The position numbers and the translations under genes are program-made. A stretch of DNA of 64,000 nucleotides from Enoplolaimus lenunculus (Eukaryota; Nematoda; Enoplea; Enoplida; Thoracostomopsidae): NCBI GenBank assembly GCA_030248215.1, contig JASANG010003910.1, positions 351,974-415,973 on the forward strand, read 5' to 3'. Positions within the stretch are counted from its first letter, which is position 1. Each line of letters begins with the position of its first letter. The notes under the pieces are model-generated. The model was not told the origin of the DNA and ran no database searches. It saw only the letters and a list, made by a program, of their open reading frames with translations. Of the stretch, positions 12,527 to 23,782 are shown one piece after another.

Positions 12527-14336
12527 ACGGTTCAATATAACCGGTCCCTTTATTACATGCCAACTGTGACCCTTATTTATTTAAGCAAATACCGAAATAA
12601 TATATTTTCAGCAAGGGGAGATATGTATTATACTGTGTGAAACCAATTATACTTTATATGAAACTGTTCTGGTTTATAACTTAGAACAGTTGGGGCTGTG
12701 ACTCATTCAACAGAAAACGGTATGTCAGGTTGCTAGGAAGTTTAGAGGGATAGTATCACAATTAATAATTTGCAGCATTTTGCGTATAACTTTTAAGTAT
12801 AAATTTATGTCATTCGACCTTTTGCGTAAATTCCGACAAAATCTAAAAAGTCAACACGGTTAACTTTGAAAAATTATCATTTGAAGTCAGTATTAATACA
12901 CAGTTTGAACGTAAGTCCATTTACTTTCTATATCATTCCTTCCAATGGGATCTTTGACTTGAATTCCTGTTGACAAATTGTGAAGACGATTTTGAAAATT
13001 TTCAAAAATAAAGTTAAAGTTGAAGCATTAATTTAAAATGTGAATTTTGAGTTTGGAATAGTGTCAAAAGATATAATTAGCCATATTAAAACAGGTTGTC
13101 AAGTTTCAAAAACAGCATCTTCACAAAACGCTTTTACTCAAATGAAGACACTGTAAGATTGACTTGTGAAAAGTGTTCTGTACTTTTGACACGAGTCTTT
13201 ACTTCTATTTTATGTTCCGCTTAAATTCAAGGAGTGACATCTTCCGAGTAGTCAAAGTCTGTGACACTGGTGTGCTAATAAGCTTCAAAAGAGCATGTTT
13301 GTGTAGTGCAAATGATTGCAATTACGAATTAACAGTGGCAGCAATGCCGTGTTGAGCGTGTAAATCAATTTACTTCAATCCATGCTGCGGTCTCTCAACC
13401 ATGCTGTGGTCTCTCAATTTTGATTTCGTCTTGATTATCCGTTGTGCTGCAAACATTATCTGCTGCAAAAGGTTCCAACAATGTAATGGGGCTTTCACGT
13501 GTTGTGGCAATGCACTGCATCTGCGCGTAGTGATTAAGGTCTACGCATTGTGTTACGGAGGCGTATCAAGTTTACCCAGCCAAACAAGAGGGATTGAGAC
13601 CCTCAGCTGATCTTGCAAAGCCCCTGGTCTATTCAACCAGATTTTGGGTTTGTTGATCGATGGACAACAACATTTTTGACTGTCAATTGGTTCGAGTAGA
13701 CCTCTGATTGGAGCGGTAATCAAGATTGAAACCTTGGCATTTCGGCTTTATCATTGCGCGAACCAACTTTTCATCGGGATTAACACAACATTCAACCTGG
13801 CTTCAATATTGAACCATTCATTGAAATGGTCAAATTTCACCAGTGAAATAGCTACAGAATTCTAAACAACGGCCGCTATTTTATCAGGCCCCAAAGCAGA
13901 TCACTTGACTAGGTTGAAATGGCGGCTCAACGCTGTTTAGGCGGAGCATGCCAGAGTTGTCACGAACAAGCAAGTTTGAAACATTTCTTGGGGGAAGGGC
14001 AAAAGTTTTTCAGAAACGAGCTGAGCCCCCCTCCTCTTATAACTAATAGCCCGTGCTTCATTGCCTACTTTTCATTTTGTAACCACTCATTGCTTGCGTG
14101 ATGAGTTGCTAATAAACAATTTCGAACCGGTTGAAATCGGTTTATTCGTGAAAATTTTCGATCGAGAGTCATTCGACGGTGATGAGGCTGTGTAGTCTGT
14201 TACACGTTATGAACGGAAGTCAATTATATTCAAACTTCAACGATGTATTAAAGAAAGCCATTTTTGTAATTGAACGGAAGTTCCATTTTAACCGAAACTC
14301 GATAACAACGCAAAAGTTAGAGTATTATAAAAATAG
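12527..14336. other. No supported gene
   Basis: Mixed unique sequence. A short duplication (ATGCTGCGGTCTCTCAA / ATGCTGTGGTCTCTCAA at 13381-13418) is the only structure noted. Confidence 0.4.
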
Positions 14337-14528
14337 GGCCAATGTTACTTTAAGGGACGGAACAGTAGATTAAGCGTATTCCTAAGCTTAAGCCTAAGCC
14401 TTAGCGTTGCAAAAATGTGTTCCTAAGCCTAAGCTTAAGCCTAAGCAAAAAAATGTAATTTAGAATCCAAACCTACTCTTTTGTAGACCCACCAGAAACG
14501 TGGACGCCCCTGGAAAGTAACATGGGCC
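14337..14528. mobile_element. TTAGGC transposon, variant 3
   Basis: GGCCAATGTTACTTTAAGGG to AAAGTAACATGGGCC, flanked on both sides by an exact 8-bp AAAAATAG. Confidence 0.88.
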
Positions 14529-14741
14529 AAAAATAGAATATCTTCAGCAGAAAAACAAGTGTAACAAGTTTATGATAAAAGTGAATTAATGTTTAAATCT
14601 AATCTTTTTCGACATCAATCAGTCTTAATTTTATTAAAATTGGCGAGTTGCCTTAATTTAGCATTATTACAACGTTAATGGTTCAAGGAATCTTTTAGCT
14701 GTTGAAATAAACTAAAAACTGTAAAACATTAAACAAGTAGG

Positions 14742-14850
14742 CTAATGCATAGGACAGCGGCGGAACAGTAAGCATATTCCTAAGACTAAGCGTAAGCCTA
14801 AGCCTAAGCAAAAAAATTAGTCTAAAGCTTTAGGTACGGTTATATAGTCG
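14742..14850. mobile_element. TTAGGC transposon, variant 1 fragment
   Basis: Left end GGCTAATGCATAGGACAGCG and CCTAAG units; the right terminal repeat is missing. Confidence 0.5.
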
Positions 14851-15021
14851 CTTCCGAAATTTTTGGACAAAAACGAGAATATGCATTTATAGGGTTAAAA
14901 TTGTTCCACTGTCTCGTTGTACGCTGGCTTGCAAGTTTAATTACATAACGTTATACCGTCCTAAGACCTGTAACGATATTTAGGCTACACCCCTTAATTC
15001 TGGGTATAGCAGCGGTACTTA

Positions 15022-15211
15022 CACTGTAAAAAGTAAGCAAAAATCAACTTAAAACAGCCTTTTAATACTAACACAAAACTGAATTAAATTTGACTCCGCC
15101 AGTCAACAAAGAATCGAATTTGACTCTGGCGGAGCAAAATTTGACTCAGTTTGTGTAGTTAGAAAAAGCCTGTTTCCAAGAGAGTCAATTTGGCTCCCCA
15201 TTTTTACAGTG
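15022..15211. mobile_element. GAGTC foldback element, copy 3
   Basis: CACTGTAAAAAGTAAGC to CCATTTTTACAGTG, flanked by TA. More diverged than copies 1 and 2. Confidence 0.75.
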
Positions 15212-16629
15212 TAAATTAGCTTTACGGAACTTTGACAATCATTATGTTCCGTGATCTGCTAAATTAGTCATGAAACATTTCTGTTAGCTTTTAAATTAAT
15301 ATACCAGAATCATTTAATTCAAATTTACGATATTTAGGCTCTCGCACCCTTTCTTCTACATTTAAGGTGAAAGCTTACGCTTGAAATTAAGCTCAGGATT
15401 AAATGTAAGCTTAGGAAAAAGTTTAGGCTTTAGGTTTAGGTAAACATTTTCCGAAATTCAAGCTTAAGCCTAGGCCTAAGTGTCCGCATGAACATTTGTT
15501 ACAAGGAATTGTACGAGTCCTGCTCTGTATATTACTTTAGCACTGATTACGAATTCCTGATTAAAATTGAAATTTCAAAACATTAGTGCTATTCCGTGGC
15601 ACCTTTAAGTACCCTCTAGTACCTGAGATTAATTTGTTACACGTTACTAATCATTTTGCCGGCGTAAACACGAAGTAATAACATAACGCTAGACGCATGA
15701 CACGCTATGGTATTATTATTATTCCCATTACGTTCGAAAATTGTCAGAAATATACAGAAATTTTCAGATTGTAATAAACCACCTGTGTTTTTTGTAGCTA
15801 TGTAATTTCAATGTTAATTAATACTGTATCTATTTAGGATTATTTTATTAAATATTGTTGAGTTTCGTATTTTTTCTCGTTTACCTCTTTAGGCAGTGAT
15901 GTGAAATTGTCAAATGTTATGGCAATTGATGTTCGCACGTTTACTCACAATTCCCTGAGTTTTGGGGTTAAAGAATGAGTAAAGGCTTAGGTAATGGTTT
16001 AAACACAGATTGGCGTTTTTGCAAGATTAAAGCTTCAAACTAAGTGGGAAAGTGTAGAAAATTGTGCAAAAATCGATATTTGTTGATGAAGTTAAGAAAA
16101 AAGTTTGATCTTTTTAATAGATGGCAAAATGCAACACTTAACTTTGTCGAAATTTTAAAAAAATTGTAAACTTTATATATCTTTGCTTTAAATTAAACAA
16201 GTCAAAGGCGTTGCAATATTTGCAACCGAACCCAACATATTCCCCGCAAAAATGCTGGAACGCAACTTAGCTTCTTATAAAGAACAATACATAAATAAAA
16301 TCTACGCGTACAAAACTTCTTGAAACTATACATATTAATTAACAAAATTTTGTCATACATTTAGTTTACATACGTTTATAAAATTCAGCTGAAACGTTGC
16401 CCAAAATTTACACGTATGTGGGATGTTCCAGCTTTAATTATATAGGATTGCCTTGAAACCTGCGCCACAATATAGTAAAACAATGTTTCCCGTTTGTAAC
16501 AAAAACACAAAAGAACAAAAGGTTCGCATAAACAGCTTGAGGACTCGTGTTGTTAGATGGAGAAACAGCGTTTCCTCTAATCTGATTGGTACTTGAGGAA
16601 ATTCACTAAAATAATTTTTATCAATGTAC
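15212..16629. other. No supported gene
   Basis: AT-rich, with degenerate TTAGG-type pieces at 15365-15480 and nothing else recognisable. Confidence 0.4.
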
Positions 16630-16730
16630 CAGGGTGCAACCGGAATTCAGATTCCGTCGGAAAATTCGGTATTATTTTTACTTTCGGTTTGAGTTCCGTT
16701 TTCGGTATTTGTAAATTCGGTTGCACCCTG
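16630..16730. mobile_element. About 100-bp hAT-like element, CCGGAATTC type
   Basis: CAGGGTGCAACCGG to CGGTTGCACCCTG, 8-bp flanks CAATGTAC and CTATGTAC. The interior is a chain of TTCGG/CCGAA-like pieces. Confidence 0.75.
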
Positions 16731-16890
16731 CTATGTACCAATTTGAGCGCCTCGCTAAACTTCGGTTTTATATTCTTAAGGTAACGCCCTTTGAAATCCT
16801 TATTGAACCGCAATTCCGTTTCCAAAATTTTTGTCGTAATGCGTCAAAGCTTGATGTTGGAACAAGCAAAATGAAATTGCAGACACTTAA

Positions 16891-17151
16891 CCCTTTCTCA
16901 CATGAATATTTTCTATTTCCCCTGAGACCTACTTTTATGCTAGGATTCGAACTCCAGTGACTGGAGTGGGAGGGGTATACCATCACCACTCAGCCATAAG
17001 AACTTGACGCTCGAGCCAGAGGGGGCTCACGTCTTGTGGTGATTTAGTACTATGTATTTGTGTTGCAATTGTTAAACACGGTGCGATATATACTATTTAA
17101 CGTATACACACTGCGCTGAGTTGCATGCAGGCAACTCAATGTGAGAAGGGG
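16891..17151 (-). mobile_element. piggyBac-like MITE carrying a tRNA-like promoter, copy 1
   Basis: Flanked by TTAA on both sides (16887-16890, 17152-17155), with ends CCCTTTCTCACAT and ATGTGAGAAGGGG. On the minus strand inside, TGGCTGAGTGGTGATGG matches a Pol III A box and GTTCGAATC a B box, 44 nt apart as in a tRNA gene. Confidence 0.8.
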
Positions 17152-17307
17152 TTAAATGTAATTTTTGTTTACTATATTATTTCAACTGATAAAAACTCAA
17201 CAAATAATGCACTATCGCGTGTTCTCGAGCTGATATTCGAAACCGCAGTCATACACTGCAACTGCTGTCGTTGAAGTGTCGAAAAATGTAAACAGTATAA
17301 ATCGAGT

Positions 17308-18078
17308 ATGTCATCTTCCGGTTGGACAACATCAATGCGTACCCGTTTCCGTAATCGAATACGTCGAATCGTACCAGCGTCTGCATCTCAAACTTCACTC
17401 CGGTCGCAGTCTGGCCATGACCCACACTCCTCGACACGCAAGCAAAGCACCATTAAAAACCAAAAACGGAAAACCAAAAGCTCGAACACTTCAGCAACCG
17501 CTGGTGACAATGGATCGGCAGTCAGAGGCTGGCAGCCAGAAGAGGCTCAGTTCCAAAGCGACAACGATGATCTGGAAGATAATCTTGGCAAAAATATGGA
17601 ACGGCCACGTTCTGTTCCTTCAGCAGTGGCGAGACAAGAAAAGAAACCTACAAGGCAGAGCCGAAAACGGAGCAAAGGACGATTGAAGGCTAACAAATTT
17701 GATCGGGGAAGCAAAGCGTCCGGCAGCACAACAAAACGAAAACAAACACAAGACGTTGGAGAAGAACAGTATGATTCAGATGATCCCGATGTTACAAATA
17801 GAAAGATGAGACAAAACCATGCACCAAAAGCGGCGATTATTAATTTGGTTCGTGGAAAATTCGTGGGATGGAAAATTGGCCATGGGTCGAACATGACTGA
17901 AATTGACAATTTGGAATCAAACAGACGAAAGGCATCATCGATAAATGCTGATCGAGAAGCAAACGATCAAAGAAACAGCGCCGGGAACGAAACGGCTGAC
18001 GTAAACGGAGAAATTGAAAGCAAGGATATTCAACAATCCAAGCGTAGCGATAAACGAAAAGTAACGCGATTCAGGTGA
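17308..18078 (+). CDS. Basic, disordered hypothetical protein (256 aa)
   Basis: An open frame of 256 codons ending in TGA. I do not recognise the protein. It is rich in Lys, Arg, Ser, Asn and Gln, with mixed-charge patches such as QSDNDDLEDNLGK and EEQYDSDDPD, many basic clusters (KRKTK, RKRSKGR, KRKQTQ, DKRKVTRFR), and no signal peptide, membrane segment or zinc ligands. This fits a nuclear or RNA-associated disordered protein, but that is inference from composition only. The base composition is clearly richer in G+C than the flanking AT-rich DNA, and a shadow frame on the other strand is much shorter. It could be a single-exon gene or the last exon of a gene whose upstream exons I did not find. 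A tRNA-like transposon ends 150 bp upstream, and no canonical poly(A) signal is obvious just downstream. Confidence 0.5.
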   Translation: MSSSGWTTSMRTRFRNRIRRIVPASASQTSLRSQSGHDPHSSTRKQSTIKNQKRKTKSSNTSATAGDNGSAVRGWQPEEAQFQSDNDDLEDNLGKNMERPRSVPSAVARQEKKPTRQSRKRSKGRLKANKFDRGSKASGSTTKRKQTQDVGEEQYDSDDPDVTNRKMRQNHAPKAAIINLVRGKFVGWKIGHGSNMTEIDNLESNRRKASSINADREANDQRNSAGNETADVNGEIESKDIQQSKRSDKRKVTRFR

Positions 18079-19078
18079 ATTCAAAAGGCCAGCAGTTCAA
18101 TTCATTGAGGACAGATGACTAAAATTGTGAGCAAAAATTGTAATGCAAATTTAGTATTTGCCTGCTAAGGCAAGCGTTTTAGAGTTGTCATGTTAAGCTC
18201 ATTATCGGATTAATTGTTGAAATACAGCGTGATTGGTTTCTCCTAAAGGCTTGTAGTGTTGCAGCGATTGTTGCAAACGACAAGTCAGTTGGATTAGCGA
18301 TGTAGCAGTTATCTTTGTTCATCGCAACATTTTTAAAGCTGCAAGTAACAAATTTTCGCAGTTACAACTACTTGAATCGCACGAGGCCGCCTGATTTCTT
18401 AACCGCAACGAATTTTTCAGTGGCGTAGGCAGGTCGTAGCTCTGAGACGGCGAGGAGAATTACTCCATATACACTTATATTCTTGACCTTTTGGAATGAA
18501 ATTTTTTTAGACAACATCCCTAAAAATGTTCTTGTTTATTCCGCTAAAACAATTCTTGATTGACTGGCCGCGGTGCATCTTTGATTACAGGAACGCCAAA
18601 CAACTTGGACTTAAATTGTTCGCTTGTTGCTGCCTTGGCAGCAATCCAGTCAAAGAGTCAGACTACACAACGCCGGCACCTCGTTTGCAACAAACGTGTC
18701 TGTGTTGTCAGATTGAAACAGCAGTTGTATGCGTTTGCACAGAACAATTTCTGGCAGCGGCGCTTTTGATCGCACACGCAGCACTTGGTCTGACAACTGA
18801 ATTTCGTGACAGTTTTGTTTCGAACGTCGATTTTAGGTTATAAAAATATTTTTATATGCTTAGATAATTTCACCAGTTTCTAAATTTTAAAGTAAATAAA
18901 TTAATTTATTCAAACACTATTTAAAATATCAATCTTGTTCTAATTTCCAAACTGCCAGCGAGATTGGTCATATGAAACAGGAACTAAAATCTAAATTTTG
19001 TAGCAAGATAGTACTAAAATTGCGTTTGCCTTTTTGTGAGTTTCTCTGGCAACCTAATTACACATTGCTTACTATGTA
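18079..19078. other. No supported gene; GC-richer patch at 18540-18840
   Basis: The 18540-18840 patch is open in two plus frames and Cys-rich in one, but no frame links to the flanking exons or resembles a known protein. It could be an unrecognised exon. Confidence 0.35.
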
Positions 19079-19473
19079 CTGCAGTGACCAGATTGAAAGG
19101 GGCTAATAAGAGGGGTCTTCCCATTTTGCGTCCCAATCAATGGATTGTGTACTTCTAATTAGAGTCCGTTAGTGGATAGAGTCTATAGGCTAAAGCGGAA
19201 TAATGGACTAGACTGCAACAGACACTTAGACAACCCGCGTAAACTTTATTGCATTGCGAGAAAAGATTAACGGTCATAACAATCAACAAAAATGCTTCGA
19301 AGCAAGTTAGTTTTGCCCGAAAGAAAAAATATACAAAAGAACAGCGTTGGACAGTACTACCATGAATGGGGAGCAGTCAAAATAAATAACAGTCCTTAAC
19401 CGAATATCAGGGGCATACCTTCTAGAGATAGAAAATAACTGTAAGTTCTCGCCTCTTATTCTTGCCACTAAAG
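19079..19473. mobile_element. 0.4-kb TA element, copy 2 (diverged)
   Basis: CTGCAGTGACCAGATTGAAA to CTCTTATTCTTGCCACTAAAG, flanked by TA. Shares CCAATCAATGGA and ACAGTCCTTAACCGAATA with the other copies. Confidence 0.65.
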
Positions 19474-19594
19474 TAGACAGTTATAGCGGTTTATTCGTTT
19501 AACTCCGCTGTGATTTAAAATGGGTTGTAGGCTGCTACAAACGTTGTTTGATTAAGCTGCTTAAAATTTAAAATCTGAAATTGATTTGTTTCAG

Positions 19595-22500
19595 ATTGCT
19601 ACCGCCTGGACAACAGTTTCAACTATTAGCGTTTTATACAAACAAATATTCCAAAAATACAACATTGGCCGATGCGATTCAAAAAGCAGTTGAAGAACGT
19701 CAATCGTTGACGAAGTCCATGCCGCTTCCGGGAGCAATGTTTGCTGTATACAAATTTGGTTTGACCAATATTATCGCAGTGAATGCAGTCTGGCTGTTGT
19801 GCATTGCACTGTGTTCGTTGACGTTGAAATACCGCAACGCATATTTAGTACTGCCGAATGTCATATTTACCGGTTTCGCTTTGTTTTGCGGATTACTTTG
19901 GATAAGTATGTTGACCCATGTATAGAACAGGGCCGGAACAGTAGTATAAGCATACTCCTCAACCTAAGCCTAAGCGTAAGCTTAAGCCAAAGCCTAAGCG
20001 TATGGATGAGCCTATTCCTAAGCCTAAGCCTAAGCCTAAGCTTAAGCCAACGCCTAAGCGTATGGATGAGCCTATTCCTAAGCCTAAGCCTAAGACTAAG
20101 CCTAAGCCTAAGCCTAAGCAAAAAAATTAGTCTAAAGCTTTAAGCTGACTCTATTATAGCCCCTCCGGAAAACGACGCGGTCCTGTTCTATACATGGGCC
20201 AGTATGTTGATAGATAATAGTCTCGGTCTCGGTCTCGGCAAGTGTCGGTATTTGACATTGGCAGGTCTCGGTTTTCTTGAGTCTCGGTGGTTTGGAACCG
20301 ACACAAGAACTCGAGGATTTAGCAAATGCTGGTAGACCTGTAAAAAACAAAAGTTAATATTGTTGAAGCAAGTAAAGGCTGATGAAAAAATTTCGCTATG
20401 AATCTATGATGAATTTTCATAGTTACGCAATAATTATTAGCAGATGTTCTGACAACAAACGAAAAAGGGTCAATGTTAGTTTTAGGGCCGTAACAGTAGA
20501 TTAAGCGTATTCCTAAGCCTAAGCTTAAGCGTTGCAAAAGCGTATTCCTAAGCCTAAGCCTAAGCAAAAAAATGTAGCCTAGAATGTAAGTCTACTCTTT
20601 TACAGACAGACCAACCAGAAAACGGGACGGCTCTAAAAGTGACACGGGCCCAAGCTTAGGTTTAGTTATAGGCAAATTTTTAAGCTGGTCGCTAATGTTT
20701 AGGCTTAGCTTTGGGGAAACAGCTTCATTTGATCATGTAAGCAAACAAGTCTTTAATTAGAGAAAGCTTGAAAAAATTATGCAATTCAAGTGCTGATGAT
20801 CAAGGTGCCACCAGATATCCGGTTACGGTGTAATATAACGCCACAATCTGATATCCGTATCCGGTTCCGGTATCCAGCAAAATAATATCCGGTGGCACCG
20901 TGCTCATGATGCATTTGCAACATTCAGTGTGTATATATACCTAGACCGTCCAAATTGCCAAACTTTTGGAAATTTTTTGGTCTCGTAAATCAATATTTTC
21001 TTGGACTTCAATAAAAATCGGTATGAAATTTTGCAAAAAATATCAAATTTAGAAACGCAATGTTCAGGAGTGATCATGAGTTGCCCAAATATGCTCAAAA
21101 CTTTTGATAATTGTGATTCCGAAGATTTTTGATTTAACAAAAAATTGACGCTAAAATATTTTTTGTTATTTTAGTTTCGCTCTCGTTCGGCGTCGCAGAG
21201 TTATTTGCTGACGAGTCAAACAAAGTGAATTACACTAACGACTTGTACACATACCTAGCGAACCGTGAATTGGTGTGGATTTCGGTGACACTTGCAATAA
21301 TTTGCTGCGTTTGGATTGCATACTTCATATTTTGCGCGATCCTTATCATGTATTACCGGTATGCTATTTTTAAGGGCAGGTCTGAAAGAAATTCGCTCAA
21401 AACGACTCAAATATTGTGTCTTGGTACAAAATTTCCAAATTGTTAACGTTGGTCCAGTGAGGCAATGAATCGGGCCTGTAGCCAGAGGTGGCTCAGCTCG
21501 CCACTAAAAAAATGTAGCCTGCCCCTAATAATTTTCGACCTTCGTTGTTAGTCATTCAAAACCATTGTATGCCCCTCTTGAAAAATGTTTGTCTCCTCTT
21601 ACAAGATGCGCGGGCTACGGATCTGCCTCGCCGTGGGTACGTGAGTAGCAAAAATGACTACGGACTGATGTAGACGAACTCCTCGGTCCCGCTGGTGTGC
21701 CTTGGCTAACTGAGCGTGATGAAGTAGTCTGGCATACAAACACTAGCACCAGTTAGGCATGTCATCGTGGCTCTGAATGGCAATGGATATAGATGGGCAC
21801 CGGATATCCAGATATGAACAATATCCGGATAAGTATCCGAAATAAAACGTGTATCCGGATATCCGGATACATATCCGGCAATGCCCAACAACAGCAATCC
21901 GCATTTCCTTTTGAAAGTGTCCATTGGCCCTGTGGTCGAGTAGTGAGATGCGAATTGTTCACCGAAAGTTGCGCAGAATAACTCAACTAACAAAAACCCC
22001 GAAATGTTAAACTATTGTCACAAAATTGGAGAAATCCCAATGTTTCAAAATCCATACCATGTTTTTTTACATCAGAAGTATACTTCCAATATATGCGAAA
22101 AACTAGTTGGGTTACTGTAGTGACCCGAATAAGAGGGTGGACTAATATTTATTTGGCCTCTCCAGAGGGTTCCCCCACAGTATTCGGTTACGGACCGTTA
22201 TTTATTTTTAAGCCACGCTCCGCCACCCTTCGTTACTGATATGTATCCGGTAATGCAGTTATCCGTTGAATTTTAAACGTTTATTTGTCTTGTGTCAATA
22301 GTTTTAACAATCATGCAAGGTTATACTTAAGAATATACTTACGGAATTTAAGTACGCTTTAAAGTTTCGAACTCGAATTATTTGGTTTTGGAGTCATTTA
22401 TGCGCTACAATTAGGATAATTGACATTTACGGACTTCAATTAGAGTTTAGGGACTCTATCGGCTTACAGACTCTTATCAGGGATAATGACTCCTATCGAT

Positions 22501-23422
22501 TGGGACTCAAAACGAGGACCGCCTCATATTACCCAACACCCTCTTATTCGGTTCACTACAGTATATACTTTATGTATGCTTCAGGTACTTGAAAAGCAAC
22601 AATTTCGGTTCAAATTCAAAATCGAGTTTACACAATCGTGAGGTTTGCGACGCCACAAACGAATGTGACGTAGAAATGGCCACCAATGTGGTCTCAATTC
22701 GGGCAACTGATACGCTGCCGTGTATTTCTCCGTTACACCAACACACATTTCCGACACCGCCTGCAAACGAGTATGATCGTCGTGATTTGACGTCTCCTTT
22801 GCAGCCGGTGCTCGAAAATGAATTTGATCGAGACAAAAATGATGATGATGATGATGCTGATGATGATGAAGACCGAATTGACGAAGAAAGTGAAAAAGAA
22901 AACAATCAAATAACCGAAATAGAAAATAGCGAAGAAAGTGAACAAGAAAATGAAAGAAACGATTTCGCCGTTGAGAACAAAGAACAAACAGGCGTGAGAA
23001 ATACGATCGAAAATTACAATAATGATGAACAAGACGACGAGGAAGATGGTAATGATTTATTCGAAAACAATGACGTTGAAGAAAAATTTGAAAAACGAAA
23101 AAGTTCTCGCGATAGTAAAACAGCAGCAGATGGGTATCGTGAAGCGGCGGCAGATCAACCAGACACCGAAAACATTTTGGGAAAACAATCTGCAACGAAT
23201 CAAGAAATACGTCAAAACGTGGAAATCAACGAAAAACCAGTGCTCGAGTCGCGACTATCCGGATCGACGCTTGAAGTGAAACGTGATATAATTCGCGAGT
23301 CCAGAGCGCATATGCACCCGTCCCGGGTATCGAATAAAGCTGATCAGGATGCCAGTTATGTTACGTCCCAGCAAAATACGCGAACTGCAAATAATTTACC
23401 ACCGCTAAATACGAAGAAATAA
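19595..23422 (+). CDS. Multi-pass membrane protein with acidic tail (3' exons, 5' part not found)
   Basis: Three exons with matching phases: 19595-19905 (acceptor TTTCAG, donor GTATGT), 21175-21358 (acceptor TTTTAG, donor GTATGC) and 22585-23422 (acceptor CTTCAG, stop TAA). Together they encode about 443 residues. The first exon enters in mid-codon, so at least one 5' exon is missing from my model. The protein shows a soluble stretch with MPLPGAMFAVYKFG, two adjacent hydrophobic spans (IIAVNAVWLLCIALCSL; VIFTGFALFCGLLWIS), a loop of about 30 residues with one N-glycosylation sequon (NYT), a third span (VWISVTLAIICCVWIAYFIF) and a 278-residue hydrophilic tail. The tail contains an Asp run encoded by a GAT microsatellite and many Glu/Asn. 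The span-span-loop-span-tail layout resembles dual-oxidase maturation factors (DUOXA), and MPLPG may align with their GLPxP motif; I hold this weakly. An ATTAAA poly(A)-like signal follows the stop at about 23445. Confidence 0.7.
19913..20200. mobile_element. TTAGGC transposon, variant 1, next to a splice donor
   Basis: Terminal repeats intact. The exact 8-bp duplication AGTATGTT is at 19905-19912 and 20201-20208. The left copy contains the splice donor of the membrane-protein exon ending at 19905. Confidence 0.9.
20468..20650. mobile_element. TTAGGC transposon, variant 3
   Basis: GGTCAATGTTAGTTTTAGGG to AAAGTGACACGGGCC, with GCGTTGCAAAAGCG between two CCTAAG blocks, the variant 3 layout. 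Confidence 0.75.
20801..20902. mobile_element. About 100-bp hAT-like element, CCGGATAT type
   Basis: CAAGGTGCCACCAGATATCC to CCGGTGGCACCGTG, 8-bp flanks CTGATGAT and CTCATGAT. Interior: ATCCGG-type pieces only. Confidence 0.75.
21466..21630. repeat. Degenerate repeat shared with 60140-60255
   Basis: GTATGCCCCTCTTGAAAAATG and TCTCCTCTTACAA here resemble GTATGCCCCTTCGAAAG and CCTCCTCTAACA at 60197-60235. Both follow a TAGCCAG/TAGCCAC word. Likely worn copies of one transposon. Confidence 0.4.
21791..21889. mobile_element. About 100-bp element of CCGGATAT pieces
   Basis: GGGCACCGGATATCC to ATATCCGGCAATGCCC with GTATCCGGATATCCGG inside; target duplication not clear. Confidence 0.55.
22115..22561. 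mobile_element. 0.4-kb TA element, copy 3, beside a splice acceptor
   Basis: CTGTAGTGACCCGAATAAGA to TTATTCGGTTCACTACAG with TA on each side. Its right edge is 23 bp from the acceptor of the membrane-protein exon starting at 22585. Confidence 0.8.
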
Positions 23423-23782
23423 CGAAAAGTAATTTTGGCAAACAAATTAAAAAACTTAAAACATTTTAACCCATTCTCCGCATAGAGAATATATGTATAT
23501 TATTAAAGCTGAAATGTCTTTCCAGGAATAAGCACTACGTGATACACACAGTTGCAAGTATTACAACTGCTTTGACAATGGTATATGCTATGACCAGTTT
23601 AGCTTAGGTAGCGAGCGTGAAATACGCAACCCTTAAGACAAAAGCCTTAGGTTTAAAAACCGCTTTTATCCTTTCGCTTAACGAGTTAACGAAACATGCT
23701 GAACCCATAAATTGTCATAATACAGCTTCGTGTATTAACTCACACGCAGTGAATGCATGCTTGGTGAATACTGGGTGAAAAT

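Noticed and set aside
18526-18843. Cys-rich 105-codon plus-strand protein
   Set aside because: No domain, no phase link to the exon at 19595, and another frame is equally open. Mentioned only as a GC-richer patch.
19867-20121. Leu/Arg-rich frames on either strand
   Set aside because: Produced by TTAGGC arrays of the transposon at 19913-20200; the same kind recurs at every copy.
22581-23195. His/Phe-rich minus-strand frame of 204 codons
   Set aside because: Antisense shadow of the acidic tail exon at 22585-23422.
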